64,000 nucleotides of DNA from Nostoc sp. 'Peltigera membranacea cyanobiont' N6 (GCF_002949735.1 NZ_CP026681.1:4613501-4677500); one strand, 5' to 3'; positions 8,044-17,923 are shown, counted from the stretch's first letter. Notes: generated by a model not told the origin, from the sequence alone. Translations and numbers: made by a program.

Positions 8044-9051
8044 ATGACCTCAATCAATGAACTTGCAAAGCAAACAACTGCTACATCACAGATTCCCATT
8101 ATTGATTTCTATCCATTTGTTACAGGTGACACCAAGGCTAAAGTAGCAGTTGCAAACCAAATTTCTCGCGCTATTGAAGAAATGGGCTGCTTCTATTTAA
8201 AAAATGGAGTTTCCCAAACTTTAATTGACCAAGCCTTTACCAAAGCCGAGGGATTTTTTACACTCCCATTAGCAGAAAAAGAGAAAGTAGCCTCAGCAGT
8301 AACTGGGCGTAGTCGAGGTTACATACCCTTTGAGAAAATGTTCATTGGCGAACAACCAGGACAATTACATGAGTCCTTTAGTTTTGCTAATGAATTTGAC
8401 CCAAACAAATCCGGGGCTGACGATTATACAGAGTCCTTGGATGTCCCTAATCAATGGCCAGAAAATCCGCCGGAATTTCGGCAAGTTTTGCAGCAATTCT
8501 TTCAAGCTAGCCAAGAATGTGCTTTGAATATCCTAGAAGCATTGGCGATCGCCTTGCAACTACCAAATTCCTACTTTACCGATTTACATTCTCAGCAAAA
8601 CCACGCCGGAGTTTTCAATTACTATCCCAATATCTCCCAAGCGCCAAAAATAGGACAAACTCGCTTTTTTGAACACACTGATTTAGGCAGCATTACTTTG
8701 CTATTTCAGGATCGAGGAGGAGGATTAGAAGTATACACACCTCAAGGAGAGTGGATTACCACCTCATCAGTTCCTAATACCGTTTTGGTAATGGCCGCAG
8801 ATATGATGTCACGATGGACAAACGATAAATTTTGCGCCACACCTCACCGAGTTTCCGTACCGACTAATTTTCAGAAAGTAAAAGAAAGGTACTCATTTAG
8901 CTTTTTTGTGATTCCTAATTACGAAGTAGAAGTCACTTGTCTAGAAAGTTGCTTAAAGGCAGATGAATCTCCCAAATATCCCCCAACTTTTGTAGGCGAT
9001 CATCTATTGAATAGAACCAAAGATCGAGCCACAAAATACGGACGTAGTTGA
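8044..9051 (+). CDS. 2OG-Fe(II) oxygenase, isopenicillin N synthase-like, copy 1
   Basis: The 335-residue protein has the IPNS/DIOX_N layout. The N-terminal part reads IPIIDFYPF...AIEEMGCFYLKNGVS. The C-terminal 2OG-FeII core has FFEHTDLGSITLLFQD (Fe ligands His and Asp near residue 210), ATPHRV (third ligand His near 268) and RYSFSFF (2-oxoglutarate-binding Arg and Ser). It is expected to be a cytosolic non-haem iron oxygenase acting on a small molecule or peptide. It lies 76 bp after the radical SAM gene and 58 bp before a paralogue, suggesting a shared oxidative-tailoring pathway. The substrate is unknown. Confidence 0.88.
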   Translation: MTSINELAKQTTATSQIPIIDFYPFVTGDTKAKVAVANQISRAIEEMGCFYLKNGVSQTLIDQAFTKAEGFFTLPLAEKEKVASAVTGRSRGYIPFEKMFIGEQPGQLHESFSFANEFDPNKSGADDYTESLDVPNQWPENPPEFRQVLQQFFQASQECALNILEALAIALQLPNSYFTDLHSQQNHAGVFNYYPNISQAPKIGQTRFFEHTDLGSITLLFQDRGGGLEVYTPQGEWITTSSVPNTVLVMAADMMSRWTNDKFCATPHRVSVPTNFQKVKERYSFSFFVIPNYEVEVTCLESCLKADESPKYPPTFVGDHLLNRTKDRATKYGRS

Positions 9052-9109
9052 ATCTAACTCTGCGTCACTTTGCGTCCCTTTGCGTTTATAATCCACCGAC
9101 TTTTGACTT

Positions 9110-10063
9110 ATGAACTCAATTCAAGAACTCGAACAACAGACTACCACTTCCACCCAAATTCCCATCCTTAATTTCCATCAGTTTACTGCTGACCAACTCT
9201 TACGTGCAATTCAAGAGGTTGGCTGTTTTTACCTGAAAAACTGTGTACCTCAAAATGCAATTGACCAAGCCTTTACTAATGCTAATGGCTTCTTTGCGCT
9301 ACCAGAAGCAGAAAAAAGACAACTAGCTTGGAAAGACGGCGCAGCGCTTGGATACTTTTACACTAAGTATAACGGTGACTTTCGGGAAGCATTCGTCTTC
9401 GGCGAAGCTGTTTTAACAGAACAGATCGATACAGATTCCCCAGTGGCGCAACAGGTTCATCAACACCTGGGACAGCATCCCGCCTTTAGCGATGCTGTGC
9501 AGCAATTATTCATAGCTTGTCATGATGCCGGTAATAGCATCCTCAAAGCGATCGCCATTGCCCTAAACTTACCAGAATCATACTTTAGCGATCGCCATCC
9601 TCAACAAGCCGACTATGGACTGTTGCATCGCTACTATGAAGTATCCGAACCTCCCCAACCCGGAGAAGCCCGCTTCGAGGAACATACAGATTGGGGCAGT
9701 CTTTCCTTACTTTTTCAGGATGAAAATGGCGGGCTAGAGGTATGCACTAATGCCGGAGAATGGATTGCTGCGCCCCCACTCCCTAACACACCGATAGTTT
9801 TTATCGCAGATGTCATGCAGCGATGGACAAACGATAAATTCCCTGCTACCAAACATCGGGTACTAATGCCAGCCGATGCCCGTAGTCTTCCAGAAAGATA
9901 CTCCTTAGCTTTCTTTCTCTCTCCTGGTGATGATACAGAAATTGACTGCATTGAAAATTGTTTAGATGCAGGCAAATCTCCTAAATACCCCCCAATTCTC
10001 ACAAAGGAATATTACAAACAGAAAACTGAAGATTTGGCAAAAAGATTTAGCAATCCTCAATGA
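9110..10063 (+). CDS. 2OG-Fe(II) oxygenase, isopenicillin N synthase-like, copy 2
   Basis: The 317-residue tandem paralogue of the preceding gene shares its opening (MNSIQELEQQTT versus MTSINELAKQTT), its core EEHTDWGSLSLLFQD with His and Asp ligands, ATKHRV with the third His, and RYSLAFF with the Arg/Ser pair. The middle third (AWKDGAALGYFYTKYNGDFR) is quite different from copy 1, so the two enzymes probably act on different substrates or successive steps. The gap between them holds degenerate 'CTTTGCGT' filler. The gene ends before a run of AATTACG heptamers. Confidence 0.88.
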   Translation: MNSIQELEQQTTTSTQIPILNFHQFTADQLLRAIQEVGCFYLKNCVPQNAIDQAFTNANGFFALPEAEKRQLAWKDGAALGYFYTKYNGDFREAFVFGEAVLTEQIDTDSPVAQQVHQHLGQHPAFSDAVQQLFIACHDAGNSILKAIAIALNLPESYFSDRHPQQADYGLLHRYYEVSEPPQPGEARFEEHTDWGSLSLLFQDENGGLEVCTNAGEWIAAPPLPNTPIVFIADVMQRWTNDKFPATKHRVLMPADARSLPERYSLAFFLSPGDDTEIDCIENCLDAGKSPKYPPILTKEYYKQKTEDLAKRFSNPQ

Positions 10064-10110
10064 AAGGGAACAGACAAAAGTAAATGGCCTGTTCTCCCCA
10101 GAAACTTCTT

Positions 10111-10142
10111 AATTACGAATTACGAATTACGAATTACGAATT
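10111..10142 (+). repeat. Heptanucleotide tandem repeat AATTACG (about 4.5 copies)
   Basis: Consecutive AATTACG units lie between the second oxygenase and the convergent aldo/keto reductase. The same heptamer in inverse form (AATTCGT) flanks the second SGNH gene near 4080-4097 and 5200-5213. It is a typical STRR of heterocystous cyanobacteria. Confidence 0.85.
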
Positions 10143-10148
10143 ATTCCG

Positions 10149-10982
10149 TTACCAATTCTCAAGCAGGGCAATAGGTGCAGATGGTGGGGGAAAAGCAACA
10201 TCCAAAACACTAAGTTCTTCTTTTGTTAACTGCAAATCAAGGGCAGCGCGATTCTGTTCAACGTGGGCGATACTGCTGGCTTTGGGAAAGACGATCGCCT
10301 CTTGATGCAACAACCAAGCGATCGCCACTTGTGCAACTGTTACCCCGCGCTGTTGGGCAATTGATTGCAATTTGGGATGTTTGAGTAGTTCGCCTTGTAG
10401 CAAAGGTGAATGCGCCGCGATCGGGATTCCTCTTTGCTGACACCAGGATAATAGCTTCCATTCACTATTGCGATGCTGCAAATTATAGGGGATTTGATTT
10501 GTAGCAATGGCTTCACCTCCAGGTAAAGCACTGGCTTCTTCCATATCCTCAACATCAAAATTACCAACGCCATAATCTCGAATCTTGCCAGATTGTTTCA
10601 ACGTCTCAAATGCTGCCAACGTTTCTGATAACGTTACAGGCCCCCGCCAATGCAGCAAATAAAGGTCGAGATAATCCGTCTGCAACCGTTGTAAACTGTT
10701 CTCACAAGCTGCGATCGCCCCTTGCCCAATCGCATTACGAGGCGCAACCTTACTAACAAGAAAGACTGATGAACGACAATTAGCGATCGCTTCGCCAATT
10801 AAGGTTTCCGCCCTACCCTCACCGTAAATCTCTGCCGTATCAATCAACGTCATCCCTAAATCGATTCCACGACGCAAAGCAGCAATCTCATTGTCACGCT
10901 GGGCGATCGCTTCACCCAATCCCGCAGTCCCCATTCCCAATACTGGCATCAATCGACCGGATAGTAAACAAATAGTTTTCAT
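10149..10982 (-). CDS. Aldo/keto reductase family protein
   Basis: The protein is 277 residues from the ATG at 10982; an upstream in-frame TTG is less likely. Motifs of the AKR TIM barrel are present: MPVLGMGTAG, GIDLGMTLIDTAEIYGEGRAE with the catalytic Asp and Tyr, LVSKVAP with the catalytic Lys, DLYLLHWRG with the catalytic His, and TNQIPYNL. The C-terminal NADPH-binding stretch FPKASSIAHVEQN is intact. It reduces aldehydes or ketones with NADPH in the cytosol; the specific substrate is unknown. It is on the opposite strand to both flanking clusters and is probably not part of them. Confidence 0.92.
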   Translation of the reverse strand: MKTICLLSGRLMPVLGMGTAGLGEAIAQRDNEIAALRRGIDLGMTLIDTAEIYGEGRAETLIGEAIANCRSSVFLVSKVAPRNAIGQGAIAACENSLQRLQTDYLDLYLLHWRGPVTLSETLAAFETLKQSGKIRDYGVGNFDVEDMEEASALPGGEAIATNQIPYNLQHRNSEWKLLSWCQQRGIPIAAHSPLLQGELLKHPKLQSIAQQRGVTVAQVAIAWLLHQEAIVFPKASSIAHVEQNRAALDLQLTKEELSVLDVAFPPPSAPIALLENW

Positions 10983-11435
10983 CAGCAATTTCTTAACTTA
11001 AAACTTCCACACTAGATCCACTTATTTTCAAATATTTTTGCACAATAAAACACAATTATTTAACTTGTATATTAACTAGACAAAAAAACTCTTGCTCTCT
11101 TCTTTGCGCCTTTGGGTGAGAAAAATCTTAATTTCAAACACCCGATTAATAACTCATTCTATTTCAATCCAGTTCAGTCAGTGACTTCCAAATACAAAAA
11201 TATCCCAAAAATTCTCTCTATTTATTCTCTCTGTGTTCTCTGCGTCTCTGTGGTTCGTTTATTTGGATAATTTATTTCTTGTGAGTCCCTTAAGGTTTAA
11301 CTCTTTGTCAAAGTGAATTTTTTTAAACGAACCGCAAAGGACGCAAAGGACACAAAGAAAAAGAAAGAAGAAATGCTTAACTTAACTAAATTGTATTATA
11401 TCTAGCTTTTACCTAAAACAAACATCTAATTAATT
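10983..11435. other. Intergenic region with dispersed repeats, no gene
   Basis: AT-rich spacer between the divergent aldo/keto reductase and glycosyltransferase. It contains a reverse 'TCTGCGTCTCTGTGGTTCGTTT' type filler near 11240 and, at about 11290-11366, the second copy of the TTAACTCTTT...AACGAACCGCAAAG repeat seen at 6199. No ORF with coding character was seen. Confidence 0.6.
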
Positions 11436-12677
11436 ATGAAAATTGCCTTCTTCGATTATCCTGTCACCCTAGCCGAACCCCCTAAAACTGGAGGAATCCG
11501 CTTAGTATCTTATGCGTTGGCGCGACGTTTAGCTCGTGCTGGTCATGAAGTTTTATTCTATGGCTCAAAAGGTCACTATCAAGAATTGGAATATCACGAA
11601 GATGGCATTACCTATCGCCGTATTCCCGAATCATGGATCGATAAAATATTAGAACCATTAAACTTTCTTGATATCTGGAATATATCCCACCCTCAACGAC
11701 CTTTCTATGCCTCTAAATTATTTTATTGTGAATTTTACCGCCAAGTCGCCAAGGATATTCAAGCACAGCAATGTGATGTAATTCACATGAACATTGTTTT
11801 TCAATTCGTTCCCCTCATGCGTGCCTATAACCCACAAGCGAAAATTGTCTTACATATACATAGTGATTTTCTCCCATTGTTCGATCCAGTAATGGTTAAA
11901 CAGCACCTTAAGTCAGTTAATTTAGTAATTGGATGCAGCGATTATCTAAAAAATCAGGTTCGTAAATACTTGCCTCATCTTAATAGTCAAACTTTATATA
12001 ATGGTGCAGATACTCGTCATTTTGCCGTCCCTAATCATCACAATCAAGAAGATAAGAAAAAAGATATTAAACAAATTCTTTTTGTGGGTAGAATTTCACC
12101 AGAAAAGGGTATACACGTTTTAATTGATGCCTTTAATAAAGTAGTGTCTCGTTATCCCCAAGTACAGCTAAAACTTGTCGGTTCAGAAACCGCATTAGTC
12201 CCGTGGTACACACTTGATAGAGAAGACCCGCAAATTCAGAATATTCTTCCTTATTACCAAGGTAGCTATCGGGAGCAATTGCAAGAGCGAATTGATTCTA
12301 CCGCCGCCAATTCAGTTTTTTTTCTAGGCAAAGTTCCCCATTTCGAGCTATTTGAGTATTATCAGCAAGCAGATATATTTATTTTTCCATCTGTTTGGAA
12401 TGAGGCATTTGGAATGCCGATTATCGAAGCAATGTCAATGGGATTACCTGTTATTGCTACCCGTGGGGGTGCTTTCCCCGAACTGATAGAGGATGAGAAA
12501 ACAGGGTTATTGGTCGAACGCGGGAATGCGGATGCTTTAGCCGACGCAATACTGCGGCTGCTTTTAGATGACAATCTCAGAATTGCAATGGGAGAACTTG
12601 GAAACCACCAAGCAGTTGAAAAGTTTGATTGGGATCATCAGGCGCAAAAGCTATTGCACCAATATCAAGCAATATGA
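11436..12677 (+). CDS. Glycosyltransferase family 4 protein
   Basis: The 413-residue GT-B enzyme has the N-terminal domain start MKIAFFDYPVTLAEPPKTGG with the glycine-rich acceptor loop. The C-terminal domain has ILFVGRISPEKGIHVLIDAF for nucleotide-sugar binding, and the EX7E motif in the stretch starting NEAFGMPIIEAMSMGLPVIA. It transfers a sugar from an activated donor in the cytosol with retention of configuration. An MFS transporter follows after 34 bp, so the pair may form an operon making and exporting a glycosylated product. Donor and acceptor cannot be read from the sequence. Confidence 0.92.
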   Translation: MKIAFFDYPVTLAEPPKTGGIRLVSYALARRLARAGHEVLFYGSKGHYQELEYHEDGITYRRIPESWIDKILEPLNFLDIWNISHPQRPFYASKLFYCEFYRQVAKDIQAQQCDVIHMNIVFQFVPLMRAYNPQAKIVLHIHSDFLPLFDPVMVKQHLKSVNLVIGCSDYLKNQVRKYLPHLNSQTLYNGADTRHFAVPNHHNQEDKKKDIKQILFVGRISPEKGIHVLIDAFNKVVSRYPQVQLKLVGSETALVPWYTLDREDPQIQNILPYYQGSYREQLQERIDSTAANSVFFLGKVPHFELFEYYQQADIFIFPSVWNEAFGMPIIEAMSMGLPVIATRGGAFPELIEDEKTGLLVERGNADALADAILRLLLDDNLRIAMGELGNHQAVEKFDWDHQAQKLLHQYQAI

Positions 12678-12711
12678 AAAGTTTGAATATGCATACACTT
12701 AGGAGTTGATC

Positions 12712-14076
12712 GTGTTAGCAAGTATAGAAAAAACGCCACTGACTATTTTCCGTGAGATGAAACTGTTTATCATTGTTTGGGTGGGACAGCTGATTGCATC
12801 TATTGGTAGCAGCATCACCGCATTTGCTTTGGATGTTTGGGTTTACGAACAGACAGGTTCTGTCACCCAATTTGCTCTTATTACCCTTTCCAATACTTTA
12901 CCTCTGATCTTACTTGCACCTGTCGCTGGGTTATTAGTCGATCGGTGGGATCGGAGATGGACAATGATTCTCAGCGATTTATTTGCAACTTTAGCAATAG
13001 TAGCGATCGCTGCTTTATTTATCATCGGTCGATTGGAAGTATGGCATATTTACTTAGCCAATACCTTCGGTGCTATCTTCATGGCTTTTCAGATACCCGC
13101 TTTCATCGCTTCCATAACCCTATTAGTACCAAAACAGCACCTTGGTCGTGCTAATGGAATGCTGAGTTTCATGAACGGTACAGCGCGGCTTGTCGCACCA
13201 CCTTTAGGAGGTATCTTGTTAGGGATGATTTCTCTGCAAGGGATTATCGTGCTGCATTTAACTACCGTATTTTTGAGTATTATTCTTTTGTTGATGGTTC
13301 AGTTTCCTAAATCCAGCGCTCCTGTTGTTGCAATTGAGGAAAGTTCTTTTCTCAAAGAAACAACTTATGGATTAACCTATTTATTGGCTCGACCAGGACT
13401 ATTAGGAGTGTTAATCATTTCAGCTTATAGCCTTTTTCTTGTAGGATGTGTTCAGGTTATCACTATACCTCTGGTGTTATCTTTTGCTCCCGTAACAGTT
13501 TTAGGGACTATTCTTTCGCTCTTTGGCGTTGCTATTTTAGCAGGGGGTTTACTGATTGGTATCTGGGGAGGTCTAGAGCGTAACATGAATACGATATATG
13601 GCTGTATGCTGCTAACGGGTGTGTTTCTTGTTGTTGCCGGTTTGCAAGCTTCTATTTTTGTTTTCATTGTCGGCATCTTCTTATTCTTTTTGATCCGACC
13701 AATAATTGCTAGTTCAACACAAGCTATTTTTCAGGCGAAAGTAGAACCATTAGTGCAGGGTAGAGTTTTTTCTATTAAAGGAGCGATCGAAGCTGTAGGT
13801 TTACCTCTAGGCTATATTACGATAGGGCCTTTGGCAGAAAAGGTGTTTGAACCCTTAATGGCTACTGATGGCTTGTTGGCAGGTAGTATCGGACAAATTA
13901 TTGGTGTTGGTACAGGTCGTGGGATGGGACTTCTGTGCATCATTATGGGAGTTTTGACTATCTCAGCAACTTGTATTACTTACTTCTCCCCTCGCCTACG
14001 ACTTGTGGAAGATGAACTACCTGATGTAATTGATGAAGTCGCAATCGCAGCTATATCGACCTCAGATATCCTCTAA
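12712..14076 (+). CDS. MFS transporter (12-helix, DHA-type exporter-like)
   Basis: I choose the GTG at 12712 because AGGAG lies 6 bp upstream; the TTG at 12706 sits directly on the Shine-Dalgarno. The 454-residue protein has about 12 hydrophobic helices and the MFS loop motif LVDRWDRRWTM between helices 2 and 3, with FQIPAFIASITLLVPKQHLGRANG typical of efflux-type MFS_1/MFS_3 proteins. It sits between a glycosyltransferase and an SbmA-like ABC transporter, so it may export the local product or protect against it. Its specificity is unknown. Confidence 0.88.
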   Translation: MLASIEKTPLTIFREMKLFIIVWVGQLIASIGSSITAFALDVWVYEQTGSVTQFALITLSNTLPLILLAPVAGLLVDRWDRRWTMILSDLFATLAIVAIAALFIIGRLEVWHIYLANTFGAIFMAFQIPAFIASITLLVPKQHLGRANGMLSFMNGTARLVAPPLGGILLGMISLQGIIVLHLTTVFLSIILLLMVQFPKSSAPVVAIEESSFLKETTYGLTYLLARPGLLGVLIISAYSLFLVGCVQVITIPLVLSFAPVTVLGTILSLFGVAILAGGLLIGIWGGLERNMNTIYGCMLLTGVFLVVAGLQASIFVFIVGIFLFFLIRPIIASSTQAIFQAKVEPLVQGRVFSIKGAIEAVGLPLGYITIGPLAEKVFEPLMATDGLLAGSIGQIIGVGTGRGMGLLCIIMGVLTISATCITYFSPRLRLVEDELPDVIDEVAIAAISTSDIL

Positions 14077-14259
14077 GTTCTGAGAGGATGTATTACTCAA
14101 ACTCTTATTTTTTAGTTAACTAAAAGCAAAATAGGTAAGTAAGGATGATTTCCAAAAAAGCAATAGCTAAAAAGCTTATCCAGTAAAATTTTCCGGCTAT
14201 ATTTGCCTTTACTTCAGTTATAGAGTCATAGAAAATTTTCGACGTACTTATTATAAAAT

Positions 14260-16032
14260 ATGCAAGCTCAAGTTCTTCGCAATCAAACCTTAAAAGATAC
14301 TACTTCTCCATTGTCGGCTTTTAATCGATTTTGGGAGAATGTTAGAGCGATCGCAGGGCCTTATTGGTATCCAACAGAGCCAGGAGACAGAGCATTTTCA
14401 GACGTGATTCGCGCATGGGGAATGCTCATTCTCTCGATCTTATTAATAATCGCCCTCGTGGGCGTAGCTGCCTTCAATACCTTCATTAGTAACTATTTAG
14501 TCAATGTGATCATTGAAGAGAAAGATATTACTAAGTTTACTGAAATATTGTCAATTTACGGCGTTAGCCTGATCTGCGTAACCTTCTTGGTAGGATTTTC
14601 TAAATTTGTCAGAAAAAAAATTGCTCTTGATTGGTACAAATGGCTAAATAATCGCACACTATCAAAATATTTGAGTAATCGTGCTTATTATAGAATTAAC
14701 TTTCAATCTGATATTGATAACCCAGATCAACGTATATCTCAAGAAATTGAACCCATTACCAGTAATGCTCTAACTTTTTCAGCTACTTTCTTAGAAAAAG
14801 TGCTGGAAATGACGGCTTTTTTAGTAATTGTTTGGTCAATTTCCCAACAGATCGCTATAGTTATGCTTGTTTATACGATCGTAGGAAATTTGATTGCTAT
14901 TTACTTAACTCAAGAATTGAATAAGATTAATCAAGAGGAACTTGAACTTAAAGCTGAATATAATTATTCCCTAACTCATGTTCGTAATCACGCTGAATCG
15001 ATAGCTTTTTTTCAAGGAGAAAACCAAGAATCAAATATAATTCAGCGCCGATTTAGTAATCTCCTGAAAAATATTGAACGCAAGATTAATTGGGAGAGAG
15101 GTAAGGAAATTTTTAACAGAGGATATCAGGCTATTATCCAAATATTTCCGTTTTTAGTACTTGGGCCATTATATATTAATGGTGAAATTGATTTCGGACA
15201 AGTTGGTCAAGCCAGTTTAGCTACTGGTTTGTTTGCTAACGCTATGGCAGAATTAATCAATGAATTTGGAACTTCTGGGCGATTTTCGAGTTACGTTGAG
15301 CGTCTAGCTGAGTTTTCAGATGCGTTAGAAGCTGTCACCAAAGAGCCAGAGAATGTTAGTACGATTAAAACTATAGAAGAGAATCGTCTTGCTTTTGAGA
15401 ATGTGACTTTACAAACGCCCAACTATGAACAGGTAATCGTTGAAGATTTATCGTTGTCTGTTCAATCGGGAGAAGGTTTATTGATTGTTGGGCCTAGTGG
15501 TCGAGGTAAAAGTTCTCTATTGAGAGCGATCGCTAGTTTGTGGAATGCAGGGACTGGCCGTTTGGTGCGACCTCCTTTAGAAGAAGTCTTATTTTTGCCC
15601 CAACGCCCATATATAATTTTGGGAACTTTGCGCGAACAATTGCTCTATCCTAATACCAAGCGTCAGATGACCGACGGAGAACTCAAAAAAGTATTACAAC
15701 AAGTTAACCTGCAAAACTTGCTAGATCGAGTCGATGGCTTCGATACAGAAGTTCCTTGGGAGAATATATTATCAATAGGAGAACAACAACGCCTAGCTTT
15801 TGCACGACTGTTAGTTACTCGTCCTAGCTTTACTATTTTAGATGAAGCAACCAGTGCTTTAGATTTGGAAAATGAAGGAAGGTTATATCAACAGTTACAG
15901 GAGACGAAAACAACGTTTATAAGCGTTGGGCATAGGGAAAGTTTATTTAATTATCATCAATGGGTTCTGGAACTTTCACAAGATTCTAGTTGGCGACTTG
16001 TGACCGTGCAAGATTATCAAAATAAAAAATAA
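14260..16032 (+). CDS. ABC transporter permease/ATPase, SbmA/BacA (YddA) family
   Basis: The 590-residue fusion has an N-terminal permease domain of about six helices (the start FWENVRAIAGPYWYPTEPGD is typical of SbmA/BacA-like half-transporters). A C-terminal ATPase follows: Walker A GPSGRGKSS near residue 411, signature LSIGEQQRLAFARLL near 505, Walker B FTILDEATSALD near 524, and the H-loop SVGHR. Family members import peptides, bleomycin-like compounds or cobalamin, or act in very-long-chain fatty-acid transport. Its position after a possible biosynthetic cluster suggests peptide or product transport; that is inference. Nothing is coding for about 2 kb after it. Confidence 0.9.
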   Translation: MQAQVLRNQTLKDTTSPLSAFNRFWENVRAIAGPYWYPTEPGDRAFSDVIRAWGMLILSILLIIALVGVAAFNTFISNYLVNVIIEEKDITKFTEILSIYGVSLICVTFLVGFSKFVRKKIALDWYKWLNNRTLSKYLSNRAYYRINFQSDIDNPDQRISQEIEPITSNALTFSATFLEKVLEMTAFLVIVWSISQQIAIVMLVYTIVGNLIAIYLTQELNKINQEELELKAEYNYSLTHVRNHAESIAFFQGENQESNIIQRRFSNLLKNIERKINWERGKEIFNRGYQAIIQIFPFLVLGPLYINGEIDFGQVGQASLATGLFANAMAELINEFGTSGRFSSYVERLAEFSDALEAVTKEPENVSTIKTIEENRLAFENVTLQTPNYEQVIVEDLSLSVQSGEGLLIVGPSGRGKSSLLRAIASLWNAGTGRLVRPPLEEVLFLPQRPYIILGTLREQLLYPNTKRQMTDGELKKVLQQVNLQNLLDRVDGFDTEVPWENILSIGEQQRLAFARLLVTRPSFTILDEATSALDLENEGRLYQQLQETKTTFISVGHRESLFNYHQWVLELSQDSSWRLVTVQDYQNKK

Positions 16033-16179
16033 TTACTCAGAACTCTCCTGAAAATACTCGTATTACTATAGACAGTTTGCCTACTCGCGTAACTTCATGT
16101 TCTGTCAGTAGCACAGGGCTAGCGCGTCTCAAACCCTATTGACAAAAGGACTTGCTGGATCGGTAATCGGGTTTGAAAC

Positions 16180-16769
16180 AAAGTCAGTAGACCGAAAAGT
16201 TCTGCGATCGCCAAAAAATAGTAGCCTGTGATACCGTTTTTGGATAAAAGTGCAAAAGCTGATTGCTTGGAATAAATGATAATTTAAACTTATCTATTAA
16301 CTCCTAAAATCAACTGAAATTAACCAGATGGCAAGTACACTTCACAGGCTACCCCATAGTTGCAGTCTACTGCTTGAGGTAAAAATTCAAGCAAAGCATT
16401 TGTTTGAGTGTAAATAACACTGGCCTTGAGTATGAATTGGAATATATTCTGTTAAACAGTTAACTACTTCGTTTAAGGTTTTACTATCAGTTAGAACTGG
16501 CTCTGTTGCATTCATAACCAAACTAAATAATCCTCAATTTTGCTTCTTTACCTCCATACTCTACAAAAATTGCATACTACAGATCCAGAACTATCTTTTG
16601 GTGGGCGCGTTACCCTTAACTTTTTCGGTGATTAATTAGTTTTACTTATTTATGGTTGCTTCAGGAGTTTTCTAAAAAATGTATCTCAGAATACGGTTTG
16701 TTTGACAACAGTCGGTTTTATAAGTATCGCTCTGTGCGCGATCGCAGAACTTTTCGGTCTACTGACTTT
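16180..16769. mobile_element. Decayed insertion element with perfect 32-bp terminal inverted repeats
   Basis: Positions 16180-16211 and 16738-16769 are perfect inverted complements over 32 bp (outer end AAAGTCAGTAGACCGAAAAG, inner end GCGATCGC). The match stops at both inner and outer edges. A second 11-bp inverted pair (GTAGCCTGTGA / TCACAGGCTAC) lies at 16221-16231 and 16342-16352. The 590-bp interior has no intact ORF but holds a short broken reading frame on the minus strand. No clear target-site duplication was found. It is best read as a deleted insertion sequence or MITE that could be moved in trans. Confidence 0.75.
16320..16515 (-). pseudogene. Broken ORF inside the decayed element, possible transposase 5' remnant
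   Basis: On the minus strand, ATG at 16515 opens MNATEPVLTDSKTLNEVVNC and continues to LTEYIPIHTQGQC. The frame then runs to an early stop, while the +1 frame continues as TNALLEFLPQAVDCNYGV to a TAA at 16320. The opening resembles the N-terminus of some cyanobacterial transposases, and its place between perfect inverted repeats supports that. The identification is weak. Confidence 0.4.
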
Positions 16770-17674
16770 ATAAATAGTTTCTTATTTAATCTACTTTCAT
16801 GACGAAGTTTTGCAGTGAAAAAATAACAAGTTATGTTTTTGTTGTAAAACATTAGTTTTAAATACTTTTATAAAATACCCAAAAGTATCTAAATGCACAA
16901 ATTTGCTATCACTATATTTTTCCTAAATGGCAACCAATAAGAGCGTAACTTATGACTATTAAAGCTTCTAAGGATAATCTTCTCACGATTAGATAAATAA
17001 TTTAATATTCAGCAAATAAATTAGTGAGATGTATGTTATGGTTTTTATAGGAATCAAAACAGTGAAAACACAAAAAGACTTCAAGACAAGTTTGAGGCAA
17101 GCTCAAGAAAGTTTTTTTGCTCTGGTAAGTCCCCTTGAAATCGCTACATCTTTTTGTAACAAAAATCTAAAACTAGATTGAGTAGGATCGTAGCCTTTGT
17201 AACAACTTGAAGTCAATTGAAATTTATCTGGGTCTAAGCCAATAAGAGTTGGCTAACCTAGCTAGAGCATTATTACCTGCAAAAGGCGATTACTCTTGGA
17301 GTCTGGGAAGAAAGACTCTTAGTACAGCCTGACAAATCAATAGAAATACAGAATATTTACAAACTTAGTCTTGCGGGGACAAACATTTTCAACCGCAAAT
17401 TAAGTTGAAGCAGTTGCTGATTTTTGGAACGCAAATTTCAAGCAGAATGGTGTAGTTCCACAATTTTCAGGAATTTACCATACTGTCAAAAGTCACCTAG
17501 ATATTATCTAAGCCAGAGTGTTAGGGATTGCCTGTGCAGGCATTATAGTACTGCACCTATAGCTATCACTTTTTGGCTGGAATTTATCCTGCTGTATCAA
17601 TCACGAAACGAGAAGCGCTATAGAGGTTCTTGGCGACTTGATATCTGCAAAATCAGAGAACTTGCAGCGACCAT

Positions 17675-17893
17675 TTAGAGTGGATTGCAATTTGGTTGGT
17701 TGTGTGGTTCATGGAACAAATCTGCCTTCGTTTGAATTCCTGCTGCAACCACTCTTGAGGCTTGAGCAACCATTTGGGATTCTGTTACAACAACTGACAA
17801 TGCTGAAGTCAATGTTTTAAAGGCTTCTTTATTAGGAGATGGAGATTTCTCTATCCTTTGAGCGATCGCTTTGTGGGTAAATATGTTCTGATT
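17675..17893 (-). pseudogene. Unidentified coding-like C-terminal fragment
   Basis: The minus-strand frame is open for about 72 codons and reads HKAIAQRIEKSPSPNKEAFK, then TLTSALSVVVTESQMVAQAS and AGIQTKADLFHE, to a TAA at 17675. It has no start codon or ribosome binding site, and its upstream end is closed by a stop. The composition is protein-like, unlike the surrounding filler. I do not recognise the family. Confidence 0.35.
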
Positions 17894-17923
17894 TTAACTG
17901 TTTTTGTCGGGGTGTGATGTCTA

